DNA of 64,000 nt from Bryobacteraceae bacterium (GTDB lineage Bacteria > Acidobacteriota > Terriglobia > Bryobacterales > Bryobacteraceae): positions 1-64,000 of the forward strand of contig JAIEPW010000021.1 in NCBI GenBank assembly GCA_019748195.1, written 5' to 3'. The position numbers were made by a program, and so were the translations under genes. The notes below the pieces were generated by a model. That model made no database searches. It was not told the origin of the DNA and saw nothing but the letters and a program-made list of their open reading frames with translations. Below, piece after piece: positions 1 to 7,676 of the stretch; the first letter of the stretch is position 1, and each line of letters begins with the position of its first letter.

Positions 1-70
1 CGTTGGCGCGCTGGATGAATCCATAGCCCTTTGCGGCGTTAAACCACTTGACGACACCTTTTTCTCTCAC
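1..70 (-). CDS. Cold shock protein, CspA family (3' end outside window)
   Basis: Only the first 23 codons are inside the window. They read VREKGVVKWFNAAKGYGFIQ and onward, which is the start of a CspA-type OB fold; KGYGFI is the RNP1 RNA-binding motif. These proteins bind single-stranded RNA/DNA and act as RNA chaperones in the cytoplasm. The start is a GTG at 70-68, chosen because an AGGAG ribosome-binding site lies 10 nt upstream (positions 81-85 on the reverse strand) and because Csp proteins normally begin just before the KG(T/V)VKWFN motif. Family assignment is firm; the rest of the gene cannot be seen. Confidence 0.93.
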   Translation of the reverse strand, partial: MREKGVVKWFNAAKGYGFIQRAN

Positions 71-143
71 TACTTTGGTTCTCCTAAATCACATGGGTCC
101 CGAACGGGTGAGTACGGAACTCCACCATTCAAAACTGGGAGTT

Positions 144-172
144 ATTGTCGCATGAGGTCCGGCCGGCTGCAA
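144..172 (-). promoter_or_regulatory. Candidate promoter of the cold shock gene
   Basis: Reading leftward, a TTGCAG -35-like hexamer (172-167) is followed after exactly 17 nt by GACAAT (149-144), 5 of 6 matches to the -10 consensus. Transcription would begin near 137 and leave a leader of about 65 nt before the GTG start, in keeping with the leaders usual for csp genes. The -35 match is weak (3 of 6). Confidence 0.4.
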
Positions 173-270
173 GAGTTTTCTATCGGGCGTTCGCGGGACG
201 CTGAAACAATTTTACAGAACTATGTTTAGAGGAGTAACCGTTGTGACCTTAGCGATTTAGGGGCCCGAAA

Positions 271-296
271 CCGCCGCATCCGGGGGGATGCGGCGG
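271..296 (-). terminator. Hairpin terminator after the TonB-dependent receptor gene
   Basis: A perfect 11-bp inverted repeat (271-281 with 286-296) around a GGGG loop lies just past the stop codon of the leftward receptor gene. The following U-run is only three bases, so it may be a weak or Rho-assisted terminator. It also separates the receptor from the cold shock gene. Confidence 0.6.
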
Positions 297-314
297 CTCC
301 GGGGAGGGGTGGTT

Positions 315-3300
315 CTAGAACAGGAAGCGGAGGCCGAACTGCATCAGACGGGGGTTATTGGAGGTGGAAACGAGCCGTCCGAAGCTGCCGGGATTGGTGA
401 TCTCGCCGGTGGCGGGGTTGATGGCGCCGCCGGAGCCGAGCACGGCGTTGACGTCGGAGATCGGGTTGGCGTAGTTCACGTGGTTGAACAGGTTGAAGAA
501 TTCGGCCCGGAACTCCACCGACATGCGCTCCCGCACAGGGAAACGCTTGAAGATGGAGAAATCGACATTGTGCTGGCTGGGGCCGGTAAGCACGTTGCGG
601 CCGAGGTTGCCGAAGTCGGTTCCGGTGGCGCCGGCGATGACGCTGCCGCGGGAGCTGGGGATCGGCGCACCGGCGACCACCACCGGGCGGATGAAGGCGG
701 CGGGGTTGAAGTAGTATCCGGGCGGAACGTTGGAGGTGGCGGTCTCACGGGTTGCGCCGGGACGCCAGCTTGCGCGGGACAGCGGGGCGCCGCCGCCGGA
801 GAGACCGTAGAAGCTGGCGGCGCCGGTGTCGACGATATCGACCGGGAGGCCGGTCATGGAGGTCCAGATTCCGGAGACCTGCCAGTTGTGGAGAAGCGCT
901 TTCGCGAATCCGTTCTCGACGCCGGGTTTCGGCAGTTCGTACAGACCGCTCATGACGAAGCGGTGGCGGCGGTCGAAGTCCGACGGCCCGCGATTGGCGC
1001 GGTTATCGAACTGGTTACCGAGGATCCCGCTGGTTTCACCGACGGCGCCGGGATTGACGACGCCGCCGAATCCAGCGCCGCCGCCCTGCCCGGAGGCATT
1101 GTCGATGGACTTGGACCAGGTGTAGGAGGCGAGGAACTGAAGGCCGGCGGAGAGGCGCTTGGTCAGGCTGGCCTGCAGGGAGTGATAGACGCTCTGCGCG
1201 GTGGACTGATTCTGGGCGAATCCGTTCAGGGAGGTCCCCTGGAAGGGGGCTCGCAGAGCGGCGTTGGCGGGCGTAGTGGTGTCGATCCGCTGTCCGGTAA
1301 CGGCATTGGTGATCGGGTTCTGCGGGGAAGCGAGCGGCGCCTGATTGATGGCGACCTGGCGGAACAGATTCACGCCGCGGGTTCCGACCCACCCGGCTTC
1401 GAGCAGCCAGTCGCGAAACATGGTCCACTGCGTGGTGAAGTTGAACTGGTGCATGTAAGGCGTGCGGATATTGCGATCGAAGAACGTGCCGGAGAGGGCG
1501 ACGCCCGGGACCAGCGTGGGGAAGGCGCTCTCGGGCGGCACCGGGAAGAAGGGGTTGCTCACCGAGCCGGGCGTGTTCAGCACCTGGGCTCCGAAGACGT
1601 AGGTGGGAGGCGCGATCACATTCAGGGTGATGTACTGCGCCGAGGTCCGCGAATAGTACATGCCGTAGCCGCCGCGGAACACCAGGCGCTCCGTGCCGTA
1701 GGGCGCATAGGCGAAGCCGAAGCGGGGGGCCAGGTTGTTGGGATCGCTCGATTTCAGCACGTAGCGCGTGTCCGCGTTGGGAATCGTGGGGTCGTCGAAC
1801 TGGCGAGTGGCGTTGCCGGCCTGGATGAAGCCCGCCACCGGAGGTCCGATGGGAACGCCGCCGATGGCCAGCGGGCGCGGCTGATATAGGCCGGGATCGA
1901 AGGTGGTGATGCGGCCGCGCGTATCCCAAAACGGGGCGATGCGCTCATAGCGTACGCCGAAGTTGAGGGTCAGCTTGGAGGTGATTTTCCAGTCGTCCTG
2001 AGCGAACAGCGACCAATCTCCGGCACGGAGCGAGCGATTGCCGATCCCGGACCCGAAGATGGAAATGAAGGGGCGCCCGACCAGGAAGTCGTTGAAGCTC
2101 AGGAAGTCGAGTTGGCCGCGGGTGAAGAAGCCGAGGAAGTAGTTGTTCTCGCTCCACCGGAAATCGCCGCCGGCGCGAAGGGTGTGCTTGCCGCGCGTGA
2201 TGGAAATGGTGTCGGCGAGGGTGCTGACGGGAGCGGTGGCCTTGACGTCGATGGTGGGCGCGGTGCCGAGAATGAACCCGTTCGCGGCGGCAGCCACGCG
2301 GATCATGCCCAGGCCGGGATAGATGTTCTGGTTGGCGCGGTTGATGCCGATCTGCGAATCGAGAACCGGGTGGTTCGGGAAGGCGTCCACGCGCAGGAAG
2401 CTGTAGCCGCCGCGCAGCTCGTTCACAATGCTCGGCGACAGGATGCGGATGTAAGTGAGCGAGGTCAGGCTGCCGTTGTTCTGCTGGCGGTTGCCCCAGC
2501 CGCCGATGTTCGCGCCGCTGCCCAGGAAGCTGGGGATGGCCAGAAACTGGGGGGCGTTGAAGTAGAAGAACTTGCCGAGCAGCGTGTCCTTTTCGGAAAC
2601 ACGCCAGTCGATGTTGAAGTTGCCCTGATCCTCGTCATAGCTGGAGGGCGTAAAGCCGGTATAGCGGCCGTTGGCCTGCGGCGTGGGAATGGCGAACTGG
2701 CCATTGGCGAGTCGCGTGTTGAGCAGCGACAGGGCGGCGCGGTTGATCGACGTGGCCGGATTGCCGGGTCCGATGAGCGGTTGGAAGGTGCGGAGCAGCG
2801 TAGCCTCGCTGCGATCGTCCGTCAGCCCCGGCGCCACCAGGATGTTCTGGGAGATGGAGTTGATCACGCTGGCGCTGTTGCGTTCGCGGGTGCCCTGGTA
2901 GGAGGTGAAGAAGAACAGCTTGTCCGGAATGATCCTGCCGCCCAGGGTGGCGCCGAAAACGTTGCGCTTCAGCGGGGGACGGCCGATTCCGGCGGCCTTC
3001 AGGAAAGGATTGTTGGCGTTGAAGGCGTCGTTACGCAGGAAGTAGTACAGGATCCCGTGGAACTCGTTGGTGCCGGACTTGGTCACGGCCTGCACGTTGC
3101 CTCCCGCGTTGCGGCCGAAGCTGGCGTCGTAAAGCGAGGTTTGGACCTTGAACTCCTGGATCGTCTCCGGGGCGGGGATGGAGAGCGAGGGGGCCGAATT
3201 GGTCCCGATGGAGTTGGCGTCGATGCCGTTGATGACGTAGTTGTTGTGGGTGACGCGGGCGCCGTTCACGGAAATATTCTGCGAGTTGCGCCCCACCGCG

Positions 3301-3806
3301 GTGTTGTCGGCCAGCGCCGTTGTCGCGCCGGTCGACAGGCCCAGGATCTGGGTGAAGTTGCGGGTGGCGAGCGGGAGCTCGTTCAACTGGCGGCTCTCCA
3401 CCACACGCCCCAGCACCGGCGAGGAGGTTTGCGCGAGCACCGTTTCCGCGGTTACGGTGATCGATTCATTGGGGCTGCCTGAGACTTGCAACGCGACATC
3501 GAGACCGGTGGTTTCGGTGACGCGCACGGCAACCTGCTCCAGCTTCACCGCCTTGAACCCGCCCGCCGTGACGGTGACGGTATAGGAGCCTGGCGGCAGC
3601 AGGTTGAAGGTGAAGCTGCCGGTCTGATCGGACACGGACTCGCGGCGGACGCCGGCTTCGCCGGCGAGTTCCACCTTGGCGCCCGCCACCACGGCGGCCG
3701 AAGGGTCGCGAACGACGCCCGAGATCTGGCCGGTGGCGGATGTCTGGGCGGCCAGAACACCCGCGAAGCACACGAATCCAACAGCGGCGACTACCAAACG
3801 CGGCAT
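315..3806 (-). CDS. TonB-dependent receptor, Oar-like, with carboxypeptidase-regulatory domain
   Basis: A 1163-residue outer-membrane protein. A Sec signal peptide (MPRLVVAAVGFVCFAGVLAAQ) is followed by a carboxypeptidase-regulatory-like beta-sandwich (about residues 22-115), a plug region with the GGNVQAVTKSGTNEFHG stretch, and a long beta-barrel ending in the aromatic residue F expected by the BAM machinery. Such large 'Oar-like' receptors are abundant in Acidobacteriota and take up bulky substrates or act in surface interactions; the substrate is unknown. An in-frame ATG 8 codons upstream exists, but the ATG at 3806 has a GGGAG site 9 nt before it and lies one base after the tetR stop codon, so translation is probably coupled to tetR. 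The gene is downstream of a TetR regulator and an alpha/beta hydrolase on the same strand. No SusD-like partner or TonB/ExbBD genes are nearby. Confidence 0.9.
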   Translation of the reverse strand: MPRLVVAAVGFVCFAGVLAAQTSATGQISGVVRDPSAAVVAGAKVELAGEAGVRRESVSDQTGSFTFNLLPPGSYTVTVTAGGFKAVKLEQVAVRVTETTGLDVALQVSGSPNESITVTAETVLAQTSSPVLGRVVESRQLNELPLATRNFTQILGLSTGATTALADNTAVGRNSQNISVNGARVTHNNYVINGIDANSIGTNSAPSLSIPAPETIQEFKVQTSLYDASFGRNAGGNVQAVTKSGTNEFHGILYYFLRNDAFNANNPFLKAAGIGRPPLKRNVFGATLGGRIIPDKLFFFTSYQGTRERNSASVINSISQNILVAPGLTDDRSEATLLRTFQPLIGPGNPATSINRAALSLLNTRLANGQFAIPTPQANGRYTGFTPSSYDEDQGNFNIDWRVSEKDTLLGKFFYFNAPQFLAIPSFLGSGANIGGWGNRQQNNGSLTSLTYIRILSPSIVNELRGGYSFLRVDAFPNHPVLDSQIGINRANQNIYPGLGMIRVAAAANGFILGTAPTIDVKATAPVSTLADTISITRGKHTLRAGGDFRWSENNYFLGFFTRGQLDFLSFNDFLVGRPFISIFGSGIGNRSLRAGDWSLFAQDDWKITSKLTLNFGVRYERIAPFWDTRGRITTFDPGLYQPRPLAIGGVPIGPPVAGFIQAGNATRQFDDPTIPNADTRYVLKSSDPNNLAPRFGFAYAPYGTERLVFRGGYGMYYSRTSAQYITLNVIAPPTYVFGAQVLNTPGSVSNPFFPVPPESAFPTLVPGVALSGTFFDRNIRTPYMHQFNFTTQWTMFRDWLLEAGWVGTRGVNLFRQVAINQAPLASPQNPITNAVTGQRIDTTTPANAALRAPFQGTSLNGFAQNQSTAQSVYHSLQASLTKRLSAGLQFLASYTWSKSIDNASGQGGGAGFGGVVNPGAVGETSGILGNQFDNRANRGPSDFDRRHRFVMSGLYELPKPGVENGFAKALLHNWQVSGIWTSMTGLPVDIVDTGAASFYGLSGGGAPLSRASWRPGATRETATSNVPPGYYFNPAAFIRPVVVAGAPIPSSRGSVIAGATGTDFGNLGRNVLTGPSQHNVDFSIFKRFPVRERMSVEFRAEFFNLFNHVNYANPISDVNAVLGSGGAINPATGEITNPGSFGRLVSTSNNPRLMQFGLRFLF

Positions 3807-3807
3807 T

Positions 3808-4461
3808 TCAGGAAGCTCCCTGCTTCGCACGGCGCGGCGCGGCCGGCTGGCCGCGCAACCCGTGGCTGGCGATCTGTATCAGTTGACCGATGGCCTGGTC
3901 ATCGGGCATGCCCAGATGTTCCTTGCCACCGAAGAGTTTTTCCACCAGGAAATACGTGAAGAACTGCAGGTACACGGCGGTAAAAGCCAGCGCGGGATCG
4001 ATGCCGTTCCAGGCGCCTTTTGCGGCGGCCTGGCGCAGGCGGTCGCCAAGGCGGGCTTCCATGTTGCGGGCCAGGCCGCGGAAGCTGCCGGCGAAGTGGC
4101 GGTTGCCGAACTCGACCACATCGATGTACATCAGCCGCCAGTAGTCCGGGTTGCCGTAGACGATCTTCTGCACGGCGGCGGCGAGTTGCTTGAGCCCGTC
4201 GGGGTCGAACACGTTGTCCAGGGGGCCGAGCGCCTCGGCGCGCAGGCCCTCCATCTTCGCCTCGTAGCTGGCGACGATGGCCGAGAACAGCTTCTCCTTG
4301 GTCGGGTAGTAGTTGTAGATATTCCCGACGGAGACCTTGCAGGCCTTGGCGATGTCGCGGAGCGAGGTGCCGTGGTAGCCCTGCTTAATGAACATGCGCA
4401 TGGCGGCCTGCTGGATCCTGCGCTTGTTCCGCTCGATGTCTTGATCTTTCAGGCGAGGCAT
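3808..4461 (-). CDS. TetR family transcriptional regulator
   Basis: A 217-residue repressor-type protein. The N-terminal helix-turn-helix (residues about 10-60) contains the family signature GYHGTSLRDIAKACKVSVGNIYNYYPTKEKLF; the C-terminal 150 residues are the all-helical ligand-binding and dimerisation domain, which does not reveal the ligand. It is preceded by a strong promoter flanked by two copies of a 9-bp repeat, suggesting autoregulation, and is followed one base later by the TonB-dependent receptor start. The likely role is therefore control of its own two-gene operon with the receptor. The C-terminus is basic (RRAKQGAS). Confidence 0.93.
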   Translation of the reverse strand: MPRLKDQDIERNKRRIQQAAMRMFIKQGYHGTSLRDIAKACKVSVGNIYNYYPTKEKLFSAIVASYEAKMEGLRAEALGPLDNVFDPDGLKQLAAAVQKIVYGNPDYWRLMYIDVVEFGNRHFAGSFRGLARNMEARLGDRLRQAAAKGAWNGIDPALAFTAVYLQFFTYFLVEKLFGGKEHLGMPDDQAIGQLIQIASHGLRGQPAAPRRAKQGAS

Positions 4462-4472
4462 AACACGAACGG

Positions 4473-4539
4473 ACGCTCGTTTTCTTAAGCAAGAATAAGC
4501 AACACGGCGGGCGGTGTCAAGAAAAAATGAACGCTCGTT
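4473..4539 (-). promoter_or_regulatory. tetR promoter with two flanking operator-like repeats
   Basis: On the reverse strand TTGACA (4520-4515), a 17-nt spacer and TATTCT (4497-4492) form a near-consensus sigma-70 promoter, giving a start near 4485. A 9-bp repeat, AACGAGCGT on the reverse strand, occurs at 4539-4531 (upstream of the -35) and again at 4481-4473 (just downstream of the start point). Two identical sites bracketing one promoter in front of a TetR gene are best read as TetR operators; that TetR binds them is inference. The distal copy overlaps the stop codon of the upstream hydrolase gene. Confidence 0.7.
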
Positions 4540-5347
4540 ATTTTTGAAGCGTGGAGGCGAAGCTGCGGAGGCACCGGACGAAGTGCTCCGGGGCCTCGAT
4601 CTGAGGCATGTGGCCGGCGCCGGGGAGGATCTCGAGGCGCGCTCCGGGAATACTCGCGGCGGCGATATGGGCGTTTTCCACCGGGATTCGCGAGTCGAGC
4701 TCGCCCCACAGGATCAAGGCCGGAACGGGGATTTCCGGCAGCCGGTCGCGCAGGTTGTACTCGTGCGCGAGCGGAATCGCCTGGGCGAGCATGGCGGCGT
4801 AATCGGCGTAATCCGGCCGGAGGGTCATGGCCGCCTGCTTTTCGATGTAGCGGCGGGAATTCTCCGACGGGACGGGGAAGAGTTGGGAGAACAAAGCTCG
4901 CGCGTCCGCCGGTTTCATGCCTGCCAGGTAACCGGGGTTGAGCCGGGCATAGATGGCGCCGAGTTCTTCGGCCGAGTAGCGCCGGATGCCGGCGCTTCCC
5001 ACCAGGACCAGGGCTTGGGCGGGATGGCGGAGGGCGTAGCTGATGGCGATCGACCCGCCCCAGGAGTTTCCCGCCAGGATGGGGTGCTGAATCCCCGCGG
5101 ACTGGAGAAGCTCGTGGAGTGTTTCGACGAAGAACCCGGCCGTATACCGGCGGCGGGGTTTGGCGGAGGCGCCATAGCCCGGAAGGTCGACCGCGAACAC
5201 GCGGAACTCGCGGGACAGGGGCTGGAGGACCGGCCACCAGTCCTGATGATCCCCGAACTGCCCGTGGAGGAGCACCAGCGGGGGACCTGAGCCGGCGTCA
5301 TAGGCCGCCAGCCTCATCCCGGCGGCTTCGAAGGTCTTCAGGCTCAT
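4538..5347 (-). CDS. Alpha/beta hydrolase
   Basis: A 269-residue cytoplasmic alpha/beta-hydrolase-fold enzyme with no signal peptide. The oxyanion HG motif is in VLLHGQFGDHQDWW, the nucleophile elbow is GNSWGG (Ser95), the acid is Asp218 in ILWGELDSRIP and the base is His246 in GAGHMPQIE, so the triad is complete and correctly spaced. The open frame continues upstream without good starts; the ATG at 5347 is chosen because GGAG lies 8-10 nt before it and homologues start just before the first beta strand. The substrate is unknown; family members include esterases, C-C hydrolases and haloperoxidase-like enzymes. It precedes tetR on the same strand but tetR has its own promoter. Confidence 0.9.
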   Translation of the reverse strand: MSLKTFEAAGMRLAAYDAGSGPPLVLLHGQFGDHQDWWPVLQPLSREFRVFAVDLPGYGASAKPRRRYTAGFFVETLHELLQSAGIQHPILAGNSWGGSIAISYALRHPAQALVLVGSAGIRRYSAEELGAIYARLNPGYLAGMKPADARALFSQLFPVPSENSRRYIEKQAAMTLRPDYADYAAMLAQAIPLAHEYNLRDRLPEIPVPALILWGELDSRIPVENAHIAAASIPGARLEILPGAGHMPQIEAPEHFVRCLRSFASTLQK

Positions 5348-5441
5348 TCTCGCGGCTCCACATGGGGAATGTAGCGCAATGCGGGCGTTAATGTTTTGGA
5401 CGGAAATCGCCGATTCAAGGGCGTTCGGGTGAATCAACCCC

Positions 5442-7652
5442 ATGCGCAACAGCCAGCATGTCTTGGCCGCGGGATGGCTCGCCTTGCCGTTTTCGGCGGC
5501 TTGCCTGGGCACCGCCCTGGTGCTCGATGACGCGCCGATCCGGCTGCTGCTGGCGGGCGTGGCGGCGATCGGCATCCTGCCGATGGGACCGATGCTGAAG
5601 CATCGCCGCGAACTCCTGAGCAAGGGCGATCCCGGCCTGGAGCTCCACGAAAGCGAACAGCGCTATCGCAGCCTTTTTGAGAACGTTCTGGAAGGGGTGT
5701 ACCAGACGGCGGAGGACGGCGCGATTCTGGCCGCGAATCCGGCTTTGGTGCGGATGCTCGGTTATTCGTCGGAGCAGGAGTTGAAGCACTCGGTGACGGC
5801 ACGGGACCTGTACGCGGACGCGGGCGACCGCGGGTATCTGCTGGCGCGGCTGGAGGCGGACGGCGAGTTGCGCAATGTCGAGCTGACGCTGCGGCGCAAG
5901 GACGGCTCGCACATCACCGTGCTCGAGAACAGCCGAAGAGTGCGGGATGAGCGGACCGGCGATGTTCACTACGAGGGGACGCTGGCCGACATCACGGAGC
6001 GGAAACGCGCGGAGCAGGAGTTGCTGCGATTCACCTTCGAGGCGGAATCCGCGCGGCGGCGGATGGAAGAGCAGGCGGTGCAGCTTCGCGATCAGGCGCG
6101 AGAACTGCGCGAGGCTCGCGACGCCGCGCTCGAAGCATCGCGGCTGAAGTCGGCATTCCTGGCCAACGTCAGCCATGAGATCCGCACGCCGATGAACGGC
6201 ATTCTGGGCATGATCGACCTGCTGCTGGCCAAGCCGCTCGAAGGAGAGCAGCGGGAGCTGGCCGAGATGGCGCGCATCTCGGCCCAGCACCTGCTGCTGA
6301 TCCTAAACGACCTGCTGGATTTCTCCAAGGTGGAAGCCGGCCGGATGACGCTGAAGAACGAAGCGTTCTCACCGCGCGAGGAGACCGAGGAAACGGTGGA
6401 ACTGCTGGCATCCCGGGCGGGCGAGAAGAATCTGGAGTTTCTGTGCCACATCGATCCCGGTGTTCCCGAGATTGTGCGGGGCGACGCGGGGCGGGTCCGG
6501 CAGGTGCTGACGAATCTGATCGGCAACGCCATCAAGTTCACCGAGCAGGGCAGCGTGGAGGTGCGATGCGTGCGGGAGGAAAACGGGCTCCGCTGGGAGA
6601 TCCGCGACACCGGAATCGGCATCAGCCCGGAGATCCTGCCGCGGTTGTTCACGCCGTTCTATCAGGCCGACGGGTCCTGGACGCGGCGTTACGGAGGCAC
6701 GGGCCTGGGGCTGGCGATTTCACGCGAACTGGCGCGCCTGCTGGGCGGCGATGTAGGCGTGGAGAGCCGGTGGAACGAAGGCTCATGCTTCTGGTTCACG
6801 GCGTGTTTCGAGCAGATCCCCTCCGGATCGCCTCCCGCGCGCACGCCGCCCGAAAGCAGGGTGCTGATTTTCGATCCCTGCGAGCGGTCGCGGCGCAGCC
6901 TTCGTTCCCAATTGAAGGGACAGCCGGTGATGGTGGCGTCCACCGGGAGCGGGGCGGCGGCGGTGAGACTTCTTCGGCTGGCGGCACAGGCGGGCGAACC
7001 CTTTGACTTCGCGATCTGCGACGCTCGCTCCGGGGACTGGATCGCGGCGGTGCTTCGCGACGAATCGTCGCGGCATACGCGGCTGGTGCGGATGGTGCGT
7101 CCGGGATTCCAGCCCGCCGGCGCCTTCGCGGGAGTCGCGGCGATCCCCAAGCCTCCGCGGCGCAAGGCCCTGTTGGAGGCGTTGCGGCCGGCGGAAGTTC
7201 CCGCGGCGGGTGTCGCGCTGCGGCCGGACGCGCCGCCGTACGCGGCGGAGAAAGCCGGGCGCGCGCACGCGGCCGTTCTCATCGCCGAGGACAACCGCAT
7301 CAATCAGAAGGTCGCCGTCCGGCTGGTGCAGCGCCTGGGCTATCGCGCGGAAGTCGCGGGCAACGGAATCGAAGCTCTCGACGCGCTGGAGCGGGGCGAG
7401 TACGCCCTGGTCCTGATGGATTGCCAGATGCCCGAAATGGATGGTTTCGAGGCTACAGCCCGCATTCGCGAGCGGGAACACGGCGCGCGGCGCAGCGTGA
7501 TTGTCGCCATGACCGCTCACGCCATGCAGGGCGATCGCGAACGGTGCCTGGCGGCGGGCATGGATGATTACCTGAGCAAGCCGATCGAGACCGTGGAGCT
7601 CGGCCGGGTGCTGGAGAAGTGGCTGGGACCGCAGCCCTCGGTCCGCCGCTAG
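5442..7652 (+). CDS. Hybrid sensor histidine kinase / response regulator
   Basis: A 736-residue membrane sensor kinase. Two hydrophobic segments (about 8-28 and 33-53) make a short membrane anchor, followed by a PAS domain (about 72-185), a coiled coil (190-232), HisKA with phospho-accepting His245 in NVSHEIRTPMNG, and an HATPase domain with N-box (NAIKF), G1 (DTGIGI) and G2 (GGTGLGL). Two receiver domains follow. The first (about 472-582) is degenerate: its acidic pair is reduced to FDP, but Asp527 and Lys570 can still be aligned. The second (about 611-730) is complete with Asp660 in LMDCQMPEMDG and Lys713 in SKP. No output or Hpt domain is present, so a separate phosphotransfer partner is expected. 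It is divergent from the alpha/beta hydrolase. The signal is unknown. Confidence 0.95.
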   Translation: MRNSQHVLAAGWLALPFSAACLGTALVLDDAPIRLLLAGVAAIGILPMGPMLKHRRELLSKGDPGLELHESEQRYRSLFENVLEGVYQTAEDGAILAANPALVRMLGYSSEQELKHSVTARDLYADAGDRGYLLARLEADGELRNVELTLRRKDGSHITVLENSRRVRDERTGDVHYEGTLADITERKRAEQELLRFTFEAESARRRMEEQAVQLRDQARELREARDAALEASRLKSAFLANVSHEIRTPMNGILGMIDLLLAKPLEGEQRELAEMARISAQHLLLILNDLLDFSKVEAGRMTLKNEAFSPREETEETVELLASRAGEKNLEFLCHIDPGVPEIVRGDAGRVRQVLTNLIGNAIKFTEQGSVEVRCVREENGLRWEIRDTGIGISPEILPRLFTPFYQADGSWTRRYGGTGLGLAISRELARLLGGDVGVESRWNEGSCFWFTACFEQIPSGSPPARTPPESRVLIFDPCERSRRSLRSQLKGQPVMVASTGSGAAAVRLLRLAAQAGEPFDFAICDARSGDWIAAVLRDESSRHTRLVRMVRPGFQPAGAFAGVAAIPKPPRRKALLEALRPAEVPAAGVALRPDAPPYAAEKAGRAHAAVLIAEDNRINQKVAVRLVQRLGYRAEVAGNGIEALDALERGEYALVLMDCQMPEMDGFEATARIREREHGARRSVIVAMTAHAMQGDRERCLAAGMDDYLSKPIETVELGRVLEKWLGPQPSVRR

Positions 7653-7676
7653 ATCCTTTTCAAGCAAAATAGAAGC

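Noticed and set aside
288-3482. Long open frames on the + strand opposite the TonB-dependent receptor (about 530 and 456 codons)
   Set aside because: They are antisense to a clearly assigned gene, Gly/Glu/Val-rich as expected from high-GC third-position bias, and show no domain motif.
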